DNA of 64,000 nucleotides, taken from contig NZ_CP056117.1 in assembly GCF_013375935.1 (NCBI RefSeq), positions 4,402,001 to 4,466,000 on the forward strand, in the 5' to 3' direction. Under the pieces are notes generated by a model, which saw nothing but the letters and a program-made list of their open reading frames with translations, was not told the origin of the DNA and did no database searches. Within the stretch, counting starts at the first letter, position 1; every line of letters begins with the position of its first letter. Positions 50,404 to 60,010 of the stretch are shown here, piece after piece. The position numbers and the translations under genes were made by a program. Source of the stretch: Enterobacter cloacae. GTDB taxonomy: Bacteria > Pseudomonadota > Gammaproteobacteria > Enterobacterales > Enterobacteriaceae.

Positions 50404-51144
50404 TTATTCTGCGCTGACGAGAATGCCCTCTTCCGAGAACGCCGCCCGCAGGCGTCGCGCAAACCGGAGCGCATGCTCGCCGTCGCCGTGTAAACACACC
50501 GTATCGGCCTGAACGTTTGCCGCAGTACCATCTACGGCGATGACCCGCCCGGCGCGCACCATCTCCAGGGTCTGCGCCAGGGCCTTATCTTCGTCGGTAA
50601 TCAGCGCGCCGGCCTGCGTACGCGGCACCAGGCTGCCATCCGGCTGGTATCCCCGGTCAGCAAATACTTCCTGTCGGGTGGTTAACCCCAGACGCGCGCC
50701 GGCGCGGATCAGTTCGCTGCCCGCCAGGCCCACCAGAATCAGCTGCGGATTGTAGTCCCGCACCGCGCGGGCGATGGCGTCCGCCAGCGCCGGATCCTTC
50801 GCCGCCTGGTTATAGAGCATGCCGTGCGGTTTCACGTGGCGCATCACGCCCTTCTCCGCGCGCACAATCGCGTCCAGCGCACCGGTCTGATAGAGCATTT
50901 GCGCGTACACCGTCTCAGGCGGCAGATCCATCGCCGTACGGCCAAAGTTTTCCCGGTCGGGAAAGCTGGGGTGAGCCCCAATCGCGACGCCGTTTTTAAC
51001 GGCGGTACGCACGCTCTCCAGCATGGTCTGCGCGTCCCCCGCATGAAAACCGCAGGCGATGTTGACCGAGGAGACCAGCGTCATCAGCGCCGCATCGGCG
51101 CTGCTGCCCTCCCCCAGGTCGGCGTTCAGGTCAATCTTTACCAT
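50404..51144 (-). CDS. pxpA: 5-oxoprolinase subunit PxpA (LamB/YcsF family)
   Basis: 246 residues (E. coli 244). The family signature '[10 protein letters not shown]' is at the N-terminus, with '[15 protein letters not shown]' near 30 and '[11 protein letters not shown]' near 100. With PxpB and PxpC it forms the ATP-dependent 5-oxoprolinase that converts pyroglutamate, a damage product of glutamine and glutamate, to glutamate. It overlaps pxpC by 14 bases. Confidence 0.95.
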   Translation of the reverse strand: MVKIDLNADLGEGSSADAALMTLVSSVNIACGFHAGDAQTMLESVRTAVKNGVAIGAHPSFPDRENFGRTAMDLPPETVYAQMLYQTGALDAIVRAEKGVMRHVKPHGMLYNQAAKDPALADAIARAVRDYNPQLILVGLAGSELIRAGARLGLTTRQEVFADRGYQPDGSLVPRTQAGALITDEDKALAQTLEMVRAGRVIAVDGTAANVQADTVCLHGDGEHALRFARRLRAAFSEEGILVSAE

Positions 51145-52063
51145 CGAGCCTCCACGCCAGCTGTTCGAGATAACGCTGCCGATCCTGTCGCGCCTTCAGC
51201 GCCTCCTCCAGCGAACACTGCACAAAATGAATCGGCTGGCCGAGGGGAATTTGCGCCAGATGGTAGCGATCCGCTTCGATGATGCAGGCAATGCGCGGAT
51301 AACCGCCGGTGGTTTGCGCGTCGTTCATCAGCACAATAGGCTGACCGTTACCCGGCACCTGGATCACGCCCGGCAACAGCCCGTGGGAAAGCAGCTCCCG
51401 ATCGGTCGTGCGGGTTAACGGCTGCCCCTGAAGGCGATACCCCATGCGGTTACTCTGCGGGCTGATCTTCCACGGCGAGCGCCAGAAAGACTCTTTTGAG
51501 GCCTCATCGAACTCATGATATTCCGGCCCCGGCAGGGCGCGGATCAGGTTCCCCCACAGCAGCTGCTTCACGCCCTGCGTGGTGGTGAAATGGCGCGCTG
51601 ATGGCTTAATCGCCAGGCGATCGCCGTCGCGCAGCAGCCGTCCTTCATGTCCGCCCATTCCTGCTTTCTGGTCGGTACTAGCTGAGCCCAGCACCTCAGG
51701 CACGTCGATGCCCCCCGCCACCGCAAGGTAGCTGCGCACGCCGTGCAGAGGGCGTTTAAGCGTCAGACGCTGCCCGGCCTTCGCCCGCAGCCGCCAGCCG
51801 GTCCACACCGCTTTGCCGTCCAGCGTCGCGTCACAGCCCGCACCGGTTAAGGCAAACCAGGTTTCCTGACCAAACTCAATCACGCACTGGCCCAGCGTAA
51901 TTTCTAACGCCGCCGTGCTGCCGGCGTTGCCTACCAGCAGGTTGGCAATCTCCAGCGACGGGCGGTCAAGCGCACCGCAGTAGCTCACGCCCGACTGACG
52001 CAGGCCAAAGCGCCCGGCATCCTGAACGGAGGTGTAAAGCCCGGCGCGAATAAGCGTTAACAT
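51131..52063 (-). CDS. pxpC: 5-oxoprolinase subunit PxpC
   Basis: 310 residues as in E. coli YbgK. Biotin-dependent carboxylase-like domain 2 (AHS2/KipA family) with '[20 protein letters not shown]' near the start and '[18 protein letters not shown]' near 250. It works in complex with PxpB. It overlaps pxpB by seven bases. Confidence 0.94.
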   Translation of the reverse strand: MLTLIRAGLYTSVQDAGRFGLRQSGVSYCGALDRPSLEIANLLVGNAGSTAALEITLGQCVIEFGQETWFALTGAGCDATLDGKAVWTGWRLRAKAGQRLTLKRPLHGVRSYLAVAGGIDVPEVLGSASTDQKAGMGGHEGRLLRDGDRLAIKPSARHFTTTQGVKQLLWGNLIRALPGPEYHEFDEASKESFWRSPWKISPQSNRMGYRLQGQPLTRTTDRELLSHGLLPGVIQVPGNGQPIVLMNDAQTTGGYPRIACIIEADRYHLAQIPLGQPIHFVQCSLEEALKARQDRQRYLEQLAWRLDGKD

Positions 52064-52713
52064 ACTCCCTCCTTCTGCGGGATAAAGCGCAGGGTGTCAC
52101 CCGGACGCAGAAGTATTGGCGCGTCCTGGCCGGGCTCAAATAACGGCGTGGACGTGTGCCCGATAAGCTGCCAGCCTCCCGGCGAGGCGAGCGGATAAAT
52201 TCCCGTCTGTTCACCGCCAATCGCCACCGTGCCCGCCGGTACGCTCAGGCGCGGCTCCGCGCGGCGCGGGGTATGCAGCTGAGGTGACAGCCCGCCAAGA
52301 TACGGAAAGCCCGGCTGAAAACCCAAAAACCAGACGACATAATCGACGGCGCTATGCAGCTCCACAACCTGCTTTTCCGTAAGCCCACAGTGTTCAGCCA
52401 CCACGCCCAGGTCGGGGCCGCCCTTGCCGCCATAGACGACCGGGATCTCAATCGTCCTCGACTCCGGCTCCAGCGCCTCGCTCTCCTCCCACCAGCGCTG
52501 CAGACGCTCAATCGCATCCAGCGCCCCCGCGTGCGGATTACGCAGCACCACGGTGATATTATTCATGCCCGGAATAGCTTCAACCACGCCGGGCAGATCG
52601 GGCAGACGCTGAGCCAGCCGCCAGATACGCTTTTGCGTGGCAAGCGTTACCGGAGGCTCAAGCTCCAGAACTACCGCGGTTTCACCCAGAAGATAACAAC
52701 GCGCTCGCTGCAC
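52057..52713 (-). CDS. pxpB: 5-oxoprolinase subunit PxpB
   Basis: 218 residues as in E. coli YbgJ. AHS1/KipI-family domain with '[20 protein letters not shown]' near 130 and '[20 protein letters not shown]' near 165. It is the partner of PxpC in the 5-oxoprolinase complex. It starts 14 bases after ybgI. Confidence 0.94.
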   Translation of the reverse strand: MQRARCYLLGETAVVLELEPPVTLATQKRIWRLAQRLPDLPGVVEAIPGMNNITVVLRNPHAGALDAIERLQRWWEESEALEPESRTIEIPVVYGGKGGPDLGVVAEHCGLTEKQVVELHSAVDYVVWFLGFQPGFPYLGGLSPQLHTPRRAEPRLSVPAGTVAIGGEQTGIYPLASPGGWQLIGHTSTPLFEPGQDAPILLRPGDTLRFIPQKEGVC

Positions 52714-52727
52714 TTAACTACCTCTCA

Positions 52728-53471
52728 TCAGGCCGGATTAGGGATATCAATAAAGGTCACATCCAGATCGGTATTTTCCGTCAGCCACTCGCTGAGGGCG
52801 CGGATGCCGCCGCGCTCGGTGGCGTGATGGCCTGCCGCGTAAAAGTGCAGGCCCTGTTCACGCGCAGAATGGATAGTCTGCTCGGAAACCTCGCCGGTAA
52901 TGAAGGCGTCGACGCCGAATCGCGCCGCGCTATCAATAAAGCCCTGACCGCCGCCGGTGCACCAGGCCACGCGCTTCACGGTATCCGGCCCGGTATCGCC
53001 GCACCACAGCGGACGACGCCCCAGGCGCGCTTCGATCCATGAGGCCAGCTCCAGCCCCGGTACCGGCATTGACAGCTCGCCCCACGGAACCAGCGGCTCG
53101 ATTTCGCCCATGACCGTGATGCCCAGCAGCTGCGCCAGCTGGACGTTATTGCCCAGTTCAGGGTGCGCATCCAGCGGCAGATGGTAACCGTACAGGTTGA
53201 TGTCGTTCGCCAGCAGCGTTTTGAGGCGGTTGCGCTTCATGCCGCGAATTACGGGCGATTCGTTTTTCCAGAAATAGCCATGATGGACTATCACCGCGTC
53301 GGCTTCCTGACGCACCGCCTCGTCCAGCAGCGCCTGGCTTGCCGTCACGCCGGTGATAATTTTCTGCACCGTTTCGCGACCTTCCACCTGCATCCCGTTC
53401 GGGCCGTAGTCGCTAAAGGAGGTGGCGTTGAGTTTTTCGTTAATCAGGCGTTCCAGTTCACTGTTTTTCAT
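52728..53471 (-). CDS. ybgI: NIF3-family metal hydrolase YbgI
   Basis: 247 residues as in E. coli. Members of this family (also named GTP cyclohydrolase 1 type 2 homologs) form toroidal hexamers with two metal ions per subunit. Metal ligands are in 'ADAVIVHHGYFWKNES' near 60 and 'HFYAAGHHATERGG' near 215. The biochemical role is uncertain. The frame is open 51 codons further upstream into phr; ATG 53471 matches the family. Ten bases after phr. Confidence 0.94.
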   Translation of the reverse strand: MKNSELERLINEKLNATSFSDYGPNGMQVEGRETVQKIITGVTASQALLDEAVRQEADAVIVHHGYFWKNESPVIRGMKRNRLKTLLANDINLYGYHLPLDAHPELGNNVQLAQLLGITVMGEIEPLVPWGELSMPVPGLELASWIEARLGRRPLWCGDTGPDTVKRVAWCTGGGQGFIDSAARFGVDAFITGEVSEQTIHSAREQGLHFYAAGHHATERGGIRALSEWLTENTDLDVTFIDIPNPA

Positions 53472-53481
53472 CATCACTCTC

Positions 53482-54894
53482 TCAAGCTTTTCGGGCGGCT
53501 TCGTACGCCGCCAGCGTGGCGACGCGCGCCTGTTTATGGTCGACAACGGGACGGGGATAATCCAGGGTAACCCGCTGTTTATCCGCCCATGCCCAGGGGT
53601 CATGAATGGCTTTGGCGGGGACATCCTTCAGCTCAGGCAGCCAGCGGCGGATAAACGCGCCGTCAGCGTCAAATCGCTGTCCCTGCGTGGTCGGGTTAAA
53701 GATCCGGAAATAAGGAGCCGCGTCCGTTCCGGTGGAGGCCGCCCACTGCCAGCCGCCGTTATTCGCCGCCAGATCGCCATCGATGAGCTGAGAAATAAAA
53801 TAGCGCTCTCCGATTCGCCAGTCGATAAGCAGATCCTTCACCAGGAAGCTGGCGGTTATCATGCGCAGACGGTTATGCATCCACCCGGTTTCATTCATCT
53901 GCCGCATAGCTGCATCAACAATCGGATAGCCGGTGCGTCCGCTCTGCCACGCCTTCAGCAGCTTTTCGTTGGACTGCCACTTTACGTTATCGGTCCAACG
54001 AATGAAGGGACGATGTTTACATAACTCAGGATGATACGTCATCAGGTGGCGATAAAACTCGCGCCAGATCAGCTCGTTCAGCCATACTGCGCCCGCGCCA
54101 CCGTCCAGCGCCCGAGGCTGTTCCGCCAGCAGCCGGTGCAAGCACTGGCGCGGAGAGAGCGCGCCCAGCGCTAAACAGGCCGACAGGCGGCTGGTGCCTT
54201 CAATCGCCGGAAAATCCCGGCGCACCTCGTATTCAGCCGCGCCCTGTTTGCAGAAGTCGCGCAGCTGGGCAATAGCCGCTTTTTCGCTGGCGGGAAATAA
54301 CGCTTCATCGAACGTCTGGCGGGGGTAATTCAGGCTGATTTCCGCCGGATCCGCTATCGTTTCTCCTCGCCCGGCAGGCGCGGGCACGCACTCGGGCAGC
54401 CCTTCCTTCAGGCGTTTGATAAAGGCATTTTTAAACGGCGTGAAAACTTTATACATCTCGTGATTGCCGTTCATTACGCTGCCCGGCGCGAGCATCACGC
54501 TGTCATCGAATCCTTCACAGACAACGCCCGCAAGGGTTTTCTCCAGCTGTCGGTCGCGCTGCTGCTCGTTAAATTCGTACTGGTAGTTGTAAAAAAGATG
54601 CGTTACCGCGTGCTGCCTGCAGATGGCCTGCAGCGTCTGAAGCTGCCCGGCAAAATCGTTCACCTCTTTGTAGATCAGCGGAATGCCTTTTTCGGCCAGC
54701 GAACGCTGCACATCGTTCAGGTACGCGTTGAGTAAAGCCGCCTGCCGGGGCGCCATATCGTGCTGACGCCACTGTTCAGGCGTGGCGATAAACAGGGCCA
54801 GCACCTTAGCGTCCCTGGCGCGGCAGGCGGCCGCGAGAGCGATGTTGTCGTGAATGCGTAAATCCGCGCGAAACCAAACCAGATGGGTGGGCAT
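53482..54894 (-). CDS. phr: Deoxyribodipyrimidine photolyase Phr
   Basis: 470 residues (E. coli 472). Light-driven repair of cyclobutane pyrimidine dimers. N-terminal antenna (MTHF) domain starting 'MPTHLVWFRADLRIHDNIAL', and a C-terminal FAD domain with 'WLNELIWREFYRHLMTYHP' near 270 and 'NNGGWQWAASTGTDAAPYFR' near 340. E. coli has ybgA before phr and dtpD after it; here phr follows ybfA and runs straight into ybgI. Confidence 0.96.
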   Translation of the reverse strand: MPTHLVWFRADLRIHDNIALAAACRARDAKVLALFIATPEQWRQHDMAPRQAALLNAYLNDVQRSLAEKGIPLIYKEVNDFAGQLQTLQAICRQHAVTHLFYNYQYEFNEQQRDRQLEKTLAGVVCEGFDDSVMLAPGSVMNGNHEMYKVFTPFKNAFIKRLKEGLPECVPAPAGRGETIADPAEISLNYPRQTFDEALFPASEKAAIAQLRDFCKQGAAEYEVRRDFPAIEGTSRLSACLALGALSPRQCLHRLLAEQPRALDGGAGAVWLNELIWREFYRHLMTYHPELCKHRPFIRWTDNVKWQSNEKLLKAWQSGRTGYPIVDAAMRQMNETGWMHNRLRMITASFLVKDLLIDWRIGERYFISQLIDGDLAANNGGWQWAASTGTDAAPYFRIFNPTTQGQRFDADGAFIRRWLPELKDVPAKAIHDPWAWADKQRVTLDYPRPVVDHKQARVATLAAYEAARKA

Positions 54895-54995
54895 AAAACT
54901 CCTGGCAATTGTCCATTATGTCCGTAAGGGCATGCCGTAAAAGGAAAAAGGCACGCATTGAACTACTTTGCCATGAAGTGTAGACGGGATGAAAT

Positions 54996-55020
54996 AAAAA
55001 AGGCCGCCCGAGGCGGCCTT
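54996..55020 (-). terminator. Terminator of ybfA
   Basis: AAGGCCGCC-CGA-GGCGGCCTT preceded on the + strand by A residues, i.e. a U tail for leftward transcription, 52 bases after the ybfA stop. Confidence 0.82.
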
Positions 55021-55071
55021 AACGCTACTTGTCCTGCGTTAATACTTTTTGCAATTTTTTATGGCTACGTA

Positions 55072-55278
55072 TCAGTAGAAGTCGCAGGTTGCCTTCTCGG
55101 CCTGATCCATCCATACCGGTTTCTCACTGGTTTTTGCCCAGACGCGGTGCAGATAGCTGTAAAAACGTGCGCGATCTTTCCAGAACAGCATCACCGGCAG
55201 GGCCAGCACGCCAGCCACTACGGCGAAAGTGCGACGCATGAAAATGATATGAGCCGGAAACTCTTTATAAAGATCCAT
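55072..55278 (-). CDS. ybfA: Small membrane protein YbfA
   Basis: 68 residues, the E. coli YbfA length. One or two hydrophobic stretches ('[16 protein letters not shown]', about 18-33) and a conserved C-terminus '[20 protein letters not shown]'. Function unknown; in E. coli it also sits divergent to kdpF. The ribosome site is GGGGAG about seven bases upstream. Confidence 0.9.
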   Translation of the reverse strand: MDLYKEFPAHIIFMRRTFAVVAGVLALPVMLFWKDRARFYSYLHRVWAKTSEKPVWMDQAEKATCDFY

Positions 55279-55586
55279 ATTTTTCTCCCCTGTAGTTGGC
55301 CGGAAACGTTCTCCGGAAAATGTGAAATCTGTGACCTGGATAAAATAATACCGCTTTGTTTGTAATTTTACTACTCATCCGACCACTCAATTTCATCCAT
55401 TTAGTGAATATTTACATTCAAGCCGTAATTAAGTTACAAAAAAGTTAACGATTTACTTATCAATAGTTAAATCATGGTCTTTTCGTTTTTATACTTTTTT
55501 TACACCCGCCCCGCGGATTTTTGCGAAATCTTTGCGCCGTAAACCCTACCGTTAGCACCAATACAAATGTCACCCGGAGGTGGGTT
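55279..55586. other. Divergent ybfA/kdpF control region
   Basis: 308 bases without a gene. A/T-rich ybfA promoter-like sequence lies on the left (55340-55460), the KdpE box near 55487-55510 and the kdpF ribosome site (GGAGG, 55577-55581) on the right. Nothing else was recognised. Confidence 0.6.
55487..55510 (+). promoter_or_regulatory. KdpE binding site
   Basis: The T-rich tract TTTATACTTTTTTTACACCC, followed by a C-rich stretch, is the same as the KdpE-protected box of the E. coli kdpFABC promoter. It lies about 80 bases upstream of kdpF. Phosphorylated KdpE activates the operon at low potassium. Confidence 0.85.
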
Positions 55587-55676
55587 ATGAGTGCAGGTCT
55601 GATTGCCGGCATTGTGCTGGTGTTCCTGTTATTGGGTTATCTGGTTTATGCCCTGATTAATGCGGAGGCGTTCTGA
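55587..55676 (+). CDS. kdpF: KdpF small membrane peptide
   Basis: 29 residues, the E. coli length: '[20 protein letters not shown]' plus YALINAEAF. One membrane helix that stabilises the KdpFABC potassium pump. GGAGG lies just upstream. Its stop overlaps the kdpA ATG by one base (TGATG). Confidence 0.96.
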   Translation: MSAGLIAGIVLVFLLLGYLVYALINAEAF

Positions 55677-57355
55677 TGGCTGCTCAGGCGTTTTTGCTTA
55701 TTGCGGGCTTTTTACTGGTGCTGTTTGTCCTTGCCAGGCCGCTGGGAACGGCGCTGGCGCGGCTGATCAACAACGTGCCCCTGCCGGGCACGGGCCACGC
55801 CGAAAACGGGTTATGGCGCGTGCTGGGCGTCAGCGACCGGGAAATGAACTGGCGGCAGTACCTGACGGCGATAGTGCTTCTGAATATCGTGGGTCTGGTC
55901 GTCCTATTCGCCATGCTGATGCTTCAGGGCAGCCTGCCGCTTAACCCGCAGCGGCTACCCGGCTTATCCTGGCATCTGGCGCTAAACACCGCGGTCAGCT
56001 TCGTTACTAACACCAACTGGCAATCCTATGCCGGTGAAACCACGCTCAGCTATTTCAGCCAGATGGCCGGATTAACCGTGCAAAACTTTCTCTCTGCGGC
56101 CAGCGGTATCGCGGTTATTTTTGCCCTGACGCGCGCCTTCGCCCGTCAGAATGTGGGCACGCTGGGCAACGCCTGGGTTGATATAACGCGTATCACCCTC
56201 TGGATCCTGGTTCCCGTGGCGCTGGTTATTGCCCTGTTCTTTATTCAGCAGGGCAGCCTGCAAAACCTGCTGCCTTATACCCCTTACACCTCGCTTGAAG
56301 GCGCCAGTGGCCTCCTGCCGATGGGGCCGGTGGCGTCGCAGGAAGCGATAAAGATGCTGGGCACCAACGGCGGCGGCTTCTTCAACGCCAACTCAGCCCA
56401 TCCGTTTGAAAACCCAACGGCTCTCACCAACCTGGTCCAGATGCTGGCGATCTTCCTGATCCCCGCCGCGCTCTGCTTCGCCTTTGGCGATGTGGTTAAC
56501 GATCGCCGTCAGGGACGCACGCTGCTGTGGGCCATGTCGTCGATCTTCGTGGTGTGCGTCGCGCTGGTGATGTGGGCCGAATGGCACGGCAACAGCCACT
56601 TCATACAGCTCGGGGCCAGCAGCAATATCAACATGGAAGGTAAAGAGAGCCGCTTCGGCATTCTTGCCAGCAGCCTCTATGCGGTAGTCACCACGGCGGC
56701 CTCCTGCGGGGCGGTGAACGCCATGCACGACTCTTTCACCGCGCTCGGCGGCATGATCCCGATGTGGCTGATGCAGATCGGCGAAGTGGTCTTCGGTGGG
56801 GTCGGCTCGGGTCTGTACGGCATGCTGCTGTTCGTTCTGCTGGCGGTATTTATCGCCGGGCTGATGATTGGCCGCACGCCTGAGTATCTCGGTAAAAAAA
56901 TCGACGTGCGCGAGATGAAATTAACCGCGCTGGCGATCCTGGTTACCCCTGCCCTCGTGCTGCTCGGCACCGCGCTGGCGCTGATGACCGAAGCAGGCCG
57001 CAGCGGCATCTTCAACCCCGGCATCCACGGCTTTAGCGAAGTGCTTTACGCCGTATCGTCTGCGGCCAACAACAACGGCAGCGCCTTTGCAGGATTGAGC
57101 GCCAACTCGCCATTCTGGAACTGTCTGCTGGCGTTCTGCATGTTCGTGGGGCGTTTCGGCGTGATCGTTCCCGTCATGGCGATCGCCGGAGCGCTGGTGA
57201 ATAAAAAAATTCAGCCGACCACTACCGGTACGTTACCGACTCACGGCGCGCTGTTTGTCGGTCTGCTGGTGGGTACCGTTCTGCTGGTGGGTGCCCTGAC
57301 CTTTATCCCCGCCCTCGCGTTAGGCCCGGTCGCGGAAACTCTCTCTTTACGCTGA
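55676..57355 (+). CDS. kdpA: Potassium-transporting ATPase channel subunit KdpA
   Basis: 559 residues. Ten-helix channel-like subunit of the superfamily of K+ transporters. Four selectivity-filter loops are visible: '[13 protein letters not shown]' near 110, '[16 protein letters not shown]' near 232, '[15 protein letters not shown]' near 345 and '[14 protein letters not shown]' near 470. It selects K+ and feeds it to KdpB. Confidence 0.97.
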   Translation: MAAQAFLLIAGFLLVLFVLARPLGTALARLINNVPLPGTGHAENGLWRVLGVSDREMNWRQYLTAIVLLNIVGLVVLFAMLMLQGSLPLNPQRLPGLSWHLALNTAVSFVTNTNWQSYAGETTLSYFSQMAGLTVQNFLSAASGIAVIFALTRAFARQNVGTLGNAWVDITRITLWILVPVALVIALFFIQQGSLQNLLPYTPYTSLEGASGLLPMGPVASQEAIKMLGTNGGGFFNANSAHPFENPTALTNLVQMLAIFLIPAALCFAFGDVVNDRRQGRTLLWAMSSIFVVCVALVMWAEWHGNSHFIQLGASSNINMEGKESRFGILASSLYAVVTTAASCGAVNAMHDSFTALGGMIPMWLMQIGEVVFGGVGSGLYGMLLFVLLAVFIAGLMIGRTPEYLGKKIDVREMKLTALAILVTPALVLLGTALALMTEAGRSGIFNPGIHGFSEVLYAVSSAANNNGSAFAGLSANSPFWNCLLAFCMFVGRFGVIVPVMAIAGALVNKKIQPTTTGTLPTHGALFVGLLVGTVLLVGALTFIPALALGPVAETLSLR

Positions 57356-57373
57356 TTTTGCGGAGAATTTGTC

Positions 57374-59422
57374 ATGAGTCGTAAACAACTGGCCCTGCTC
57401 GAACCGACGTTAGTTCGTCAGGCCCTCATGGATGCGGTGAAAAAACTGAGCCCGCGCGTGCAGTGGCACAACCCGGTGATGTTTATCGTCTGGATAGGAA
57501 GTTTACTCACCACCGCGCTGGCGATTGCCATGGGAACGGGTCAACTGTCGGGGAATGCCACCTTCACCGCCGCCATCAGCCTGTGGCTGTGGTTTACCGT
57601 GCTGTTCGCCAACTTCGCCGAAGCGCTGGCGGAAGGCCGCAGTAAAGCGCAGGCCAACAGCCTGAAAGGGGTTAAAAAAACCGCTTTCGCGCGCAAATTA
57701 CGCGAACCGAAATACGGCGCGCAGATGGATCGCGTCCCGGCAGACGAGCTGCGCAAGGGTGATGTGGTGCTGGTGGAAGCGGGCGACATCATCCCCTGCG
57801 ACGGGGAAGTGATTGAAGGGGGGGCATCGGTTGACGAAAGCGCCATTACCGGGGAATCCGCGCCGGTTATACGTGAATCGGGTGGAGATTTCGCTTCCGT
57901 CACCGGCGGAACGCGCATCCTTTCCGACTGGCTGGTGATCCGGTGCAGCGTCAACCCGGGCGAAACCTTCCTCGACAGGATGATCGCCATGGTGGAAGGG
58001 GCACAGCGCCGTAAAACGCCGAACGAGATCGCCCTGACCATCCTGCTGGTGGCGCTCACCATCGTCTTCCTGCTGGCAACGGCAACCCTGTGGCCCTTCT
58101 CCGCCTACGGCGGCACGGCGGTCAGCATCACCGTGCTGGTCGCCCTGCTGGTGTGCCTGATCCCCACCACCATCGGCGGCCTGCTTTCGGCGATTGGCGT
58201 GGCGGGGATGAGCCGTATGCTGGGCGCGAACGTGATTGCCACCAGCGGACGCGCCGTTGAGGCGGCGGGTGACGTTGACGTGCTGCTGCTGGATAAAACC
58301 GGCACCATCACCCTTGGCAACCGTCAGGCATCCGAATTTTTACCGGCTCCCGGCGTGGATGAAAAAACGCTGGCCGACGCGGCGCAGCTCTCGTCTCTGG
58401 CCGATGAAACGCCGGAAGGTCGTAGCATCGTGGTTCTGGCCAAGCAGCGCTTCAACCTGCGCCAGCGCGACGTCCAGAGCCTGCAGGCCACGTTCGTCCC
58501 GTTCACGGCGCAAACCCGGATGAGCGGGATCAACATTCAGGACAGGATGATCCGCAAAGGGTCCGTTGATGCCATTCGCCGCCACGTTGAGGCGAATAAC
58601 GGCCATTTCCCACCGGAAGTCGACAAATTGGTGGAAAGCATCGCGCGACAGGGGGCAACCCCGCTGGTGGTGGCGGAAGGTTCTCGCGTGCTCGGCGCGA
58701 TCGCCCTGAAGGATATCGTAAAGGGCGGTATTAAAGAGCGTTTTGCCCAGATGCGGAAGATGGGCATTAAAACGGTGATGATCACCGGGGATAACCGTCT
58801 CACCGCGGCCGCCATTGCCGCCGAAGCGGGGGTGGATGATTTCCTCTCCGAGGCGACGCCGGAAGCGAAGCTGGCCCTGATCCGCCAGTATCAGGCGGAA
58901 GGCCGTCTGGTGGCGATGACCGGCGACGGCACCAACGATGCCCCGGCGCTGGCGCAGGCCGACGTGGCGGTAGCGATGAACTCCGGCACCCAGGCGGCAA
59001 AAGAGGCGGGCAACATGGTCGACCTTGACTCGAACCCGACCAAGCTCATCGAGGTGGTGCACATCGGGAAGCAGATGCTGATGACGCGCGGCTCGCTGAC
59101 CACGTTCAGTATCGCCAACGACGTGGCGAAGTATTTCGCCATCATCCCGGCGGCTTTTGCAGCCACCTATCCGCAGCTGAATGCCCTGAACGTGATGCAC
59201 CTGCACTCGCCGGCCTCGGCGATTCTGAGCGCGGTGATCTTCAACGCCCTGATTATTGTCTTCCTGATCCCGCTGGCGCTGAAGGGGGTGAGCTATAAGC
59301 CGCTAACGGCCGCCGCCATGCTGCGCCGCAACCTGTGGGTTTACGGTCTCGGCGGGCTGGTGGTGCCCTTTATCGGCATCAAGGTTATCGACGTGCTGTT
59401 AACGCTGTTCGGGCTGGTTTAA
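57374..59422 (+). CDS. kdpB: Potassium-transporting P-type ATPase KdpB
   Basis: 682 residues as in E. coli. P-type ATPase: actuator '[13 protein letters not shown]' near 155, phosphorylated Asp307 in '[15 protein letters not shown]', nucleotide site '[11 protein letters not shown]' near 395 and hinge '[17 protein letters not shown]' near 518. The conserved Ser of the inhibitory site in TGES is present. 18 bases after kdpA. Confidence 0.97.
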   Translation: MSRKQLALLEPTLVRQALMDAVKKLSPRVQWHNPVMFIVWIGSLLTTALAIAMGTGQLSGNATFTAAISLWLWFTVLFANFAEALAEGRSKAQANSLKGVKKTAFARKLREPKYGAQMDRVPADELRKGDVVLVEAGDIIPCDGEVIEGGASVDESAITGESAPVIRESGGDFASVTGGTRILSDWLVIRCSVNPGETFLDRMIAMVEGAQRRKTPNEIALTILLVALTIVFLLATATLWPFSAYGGTAVSITVLVALLVCLIPTTIGGLLSAIGVAGMSRMLGANVIATSGRAVEAAGDVDVLLLDKTGTITLGNRQASEFLPAPGVDEKTLADAAQLSSLADETPEGRSIVVLAKQRFNLRQRDVQSLQATFVPFTAQTRMSGINIQDRMIRKGSVDAIRRHVEANNGHFPPEVDKLVESIARQGATPLVVAEGSRVLGAIALKDIVKGGIKERFAQMRKMGIKTVMITGDNRLTAAAIAAEAGVDDFLSEATPEAKLALIRQYQAEGRLVAMTGDGTNDAPALAQADVAVAMNSGTQAAKEAGNMVDLDSNPTKLIEVVHIGKQMLMTRGSLTTFSIANDVAKYFAIIPAAFAATYPQLNALNVMHLHSPASAILSAVIFNALIIVFLIPLALKGVSYKPLTAAAMLRRNLWVYGLGGLVVPFIGIKVIDVLLTLFGLV

Positions 59423-59434
59423 AAGGTGAATCAA

Positions 59435-60010
59435 ATGACGATGTTACGTCCCGCTATACTGTTGTTTATTCTGCTGTCTCTGGTTACCGGCGGGCTTTAC
59501 CCGCTGGCGACCACCGCGCTGGGCCAGTGGTGGTTTCAGGATCGGGCCAACGGCTCGCTGATTATTCAGAACGGTGAAAACCGGGGGTCGCGCCTGATTG
59601 GACAGAATTTCACAGAGGCACGCTACTTCCAGGGACGCCCTTCCGCCACTGCGGAAAGCCCGTATAATCCCATGGCGTCCGGCGGCAGTAACCTGGCGGG
59701 CAGCAATCCCGCGCTGGATAAAGCGGTAGCGGAACGCGTTGCCGCCCTGCGCGCCGCGAACCCGCAGGCCAGCCGGGAGGTGCCGGTTGAGCTGGTCACC
59801 GCCTCCGCGAGCGGCCTGGACTACAGCCTGACGCCGGAAGCGGTGGCCTGGCAAATCCCGCGCGTGGCCGCCGCCCGCCGGCTGCCCGTCGAACAGGTGA
59901 GCCAGCTGGTCGCAGAGCACACGCAAAAGCCGCTGGTCAGCGTCATCGGCATGCCGGTAGTGAACATTGTTGAGCTGAATCTGGCGCTGGACGCGCTAAG
60001 GAAAAACTAA
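59435..60010 (+). CDS. kdpC: Potassium-transporting ATPase subunit KdpC
   Basis: 191 residues (E. coli 190). One N-terminal membrane helix (about 5-27) and a periplasmic domain with '[20 protein letters not shown]' and '[17 protein letters not shown]'. It aids ATP binding and assembly of the pump. ATG 59435 has AAGGTG six bases upstream; a GTG at 59426 in the same frame overlaps that ribosome site and is rejected. Confidence 0.95.
   Translation: MTMLRPAILLFILLSLVTGGLYPLATTALGQWWFQDRANGSLIIQNGENRGSRLIGQNFTEARYFQGRPSATAESPYNPMASGGSNLAGSNPALDKAVAERVAALRAANPQASREVPVELVTASASGLDYSLTPEAVAWQIPRVAAARRLPVEQVSQLVAEHTQKPLVSVIGMPVVNIVELNLALDALRKN

Noticed and set aside
54958-55365. A 135-codon rightward ORF opposite ybfA
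   Set aside because: Crosses the ybfA terminator and has no family resemblance; ybfA on the minus strand is recognised.
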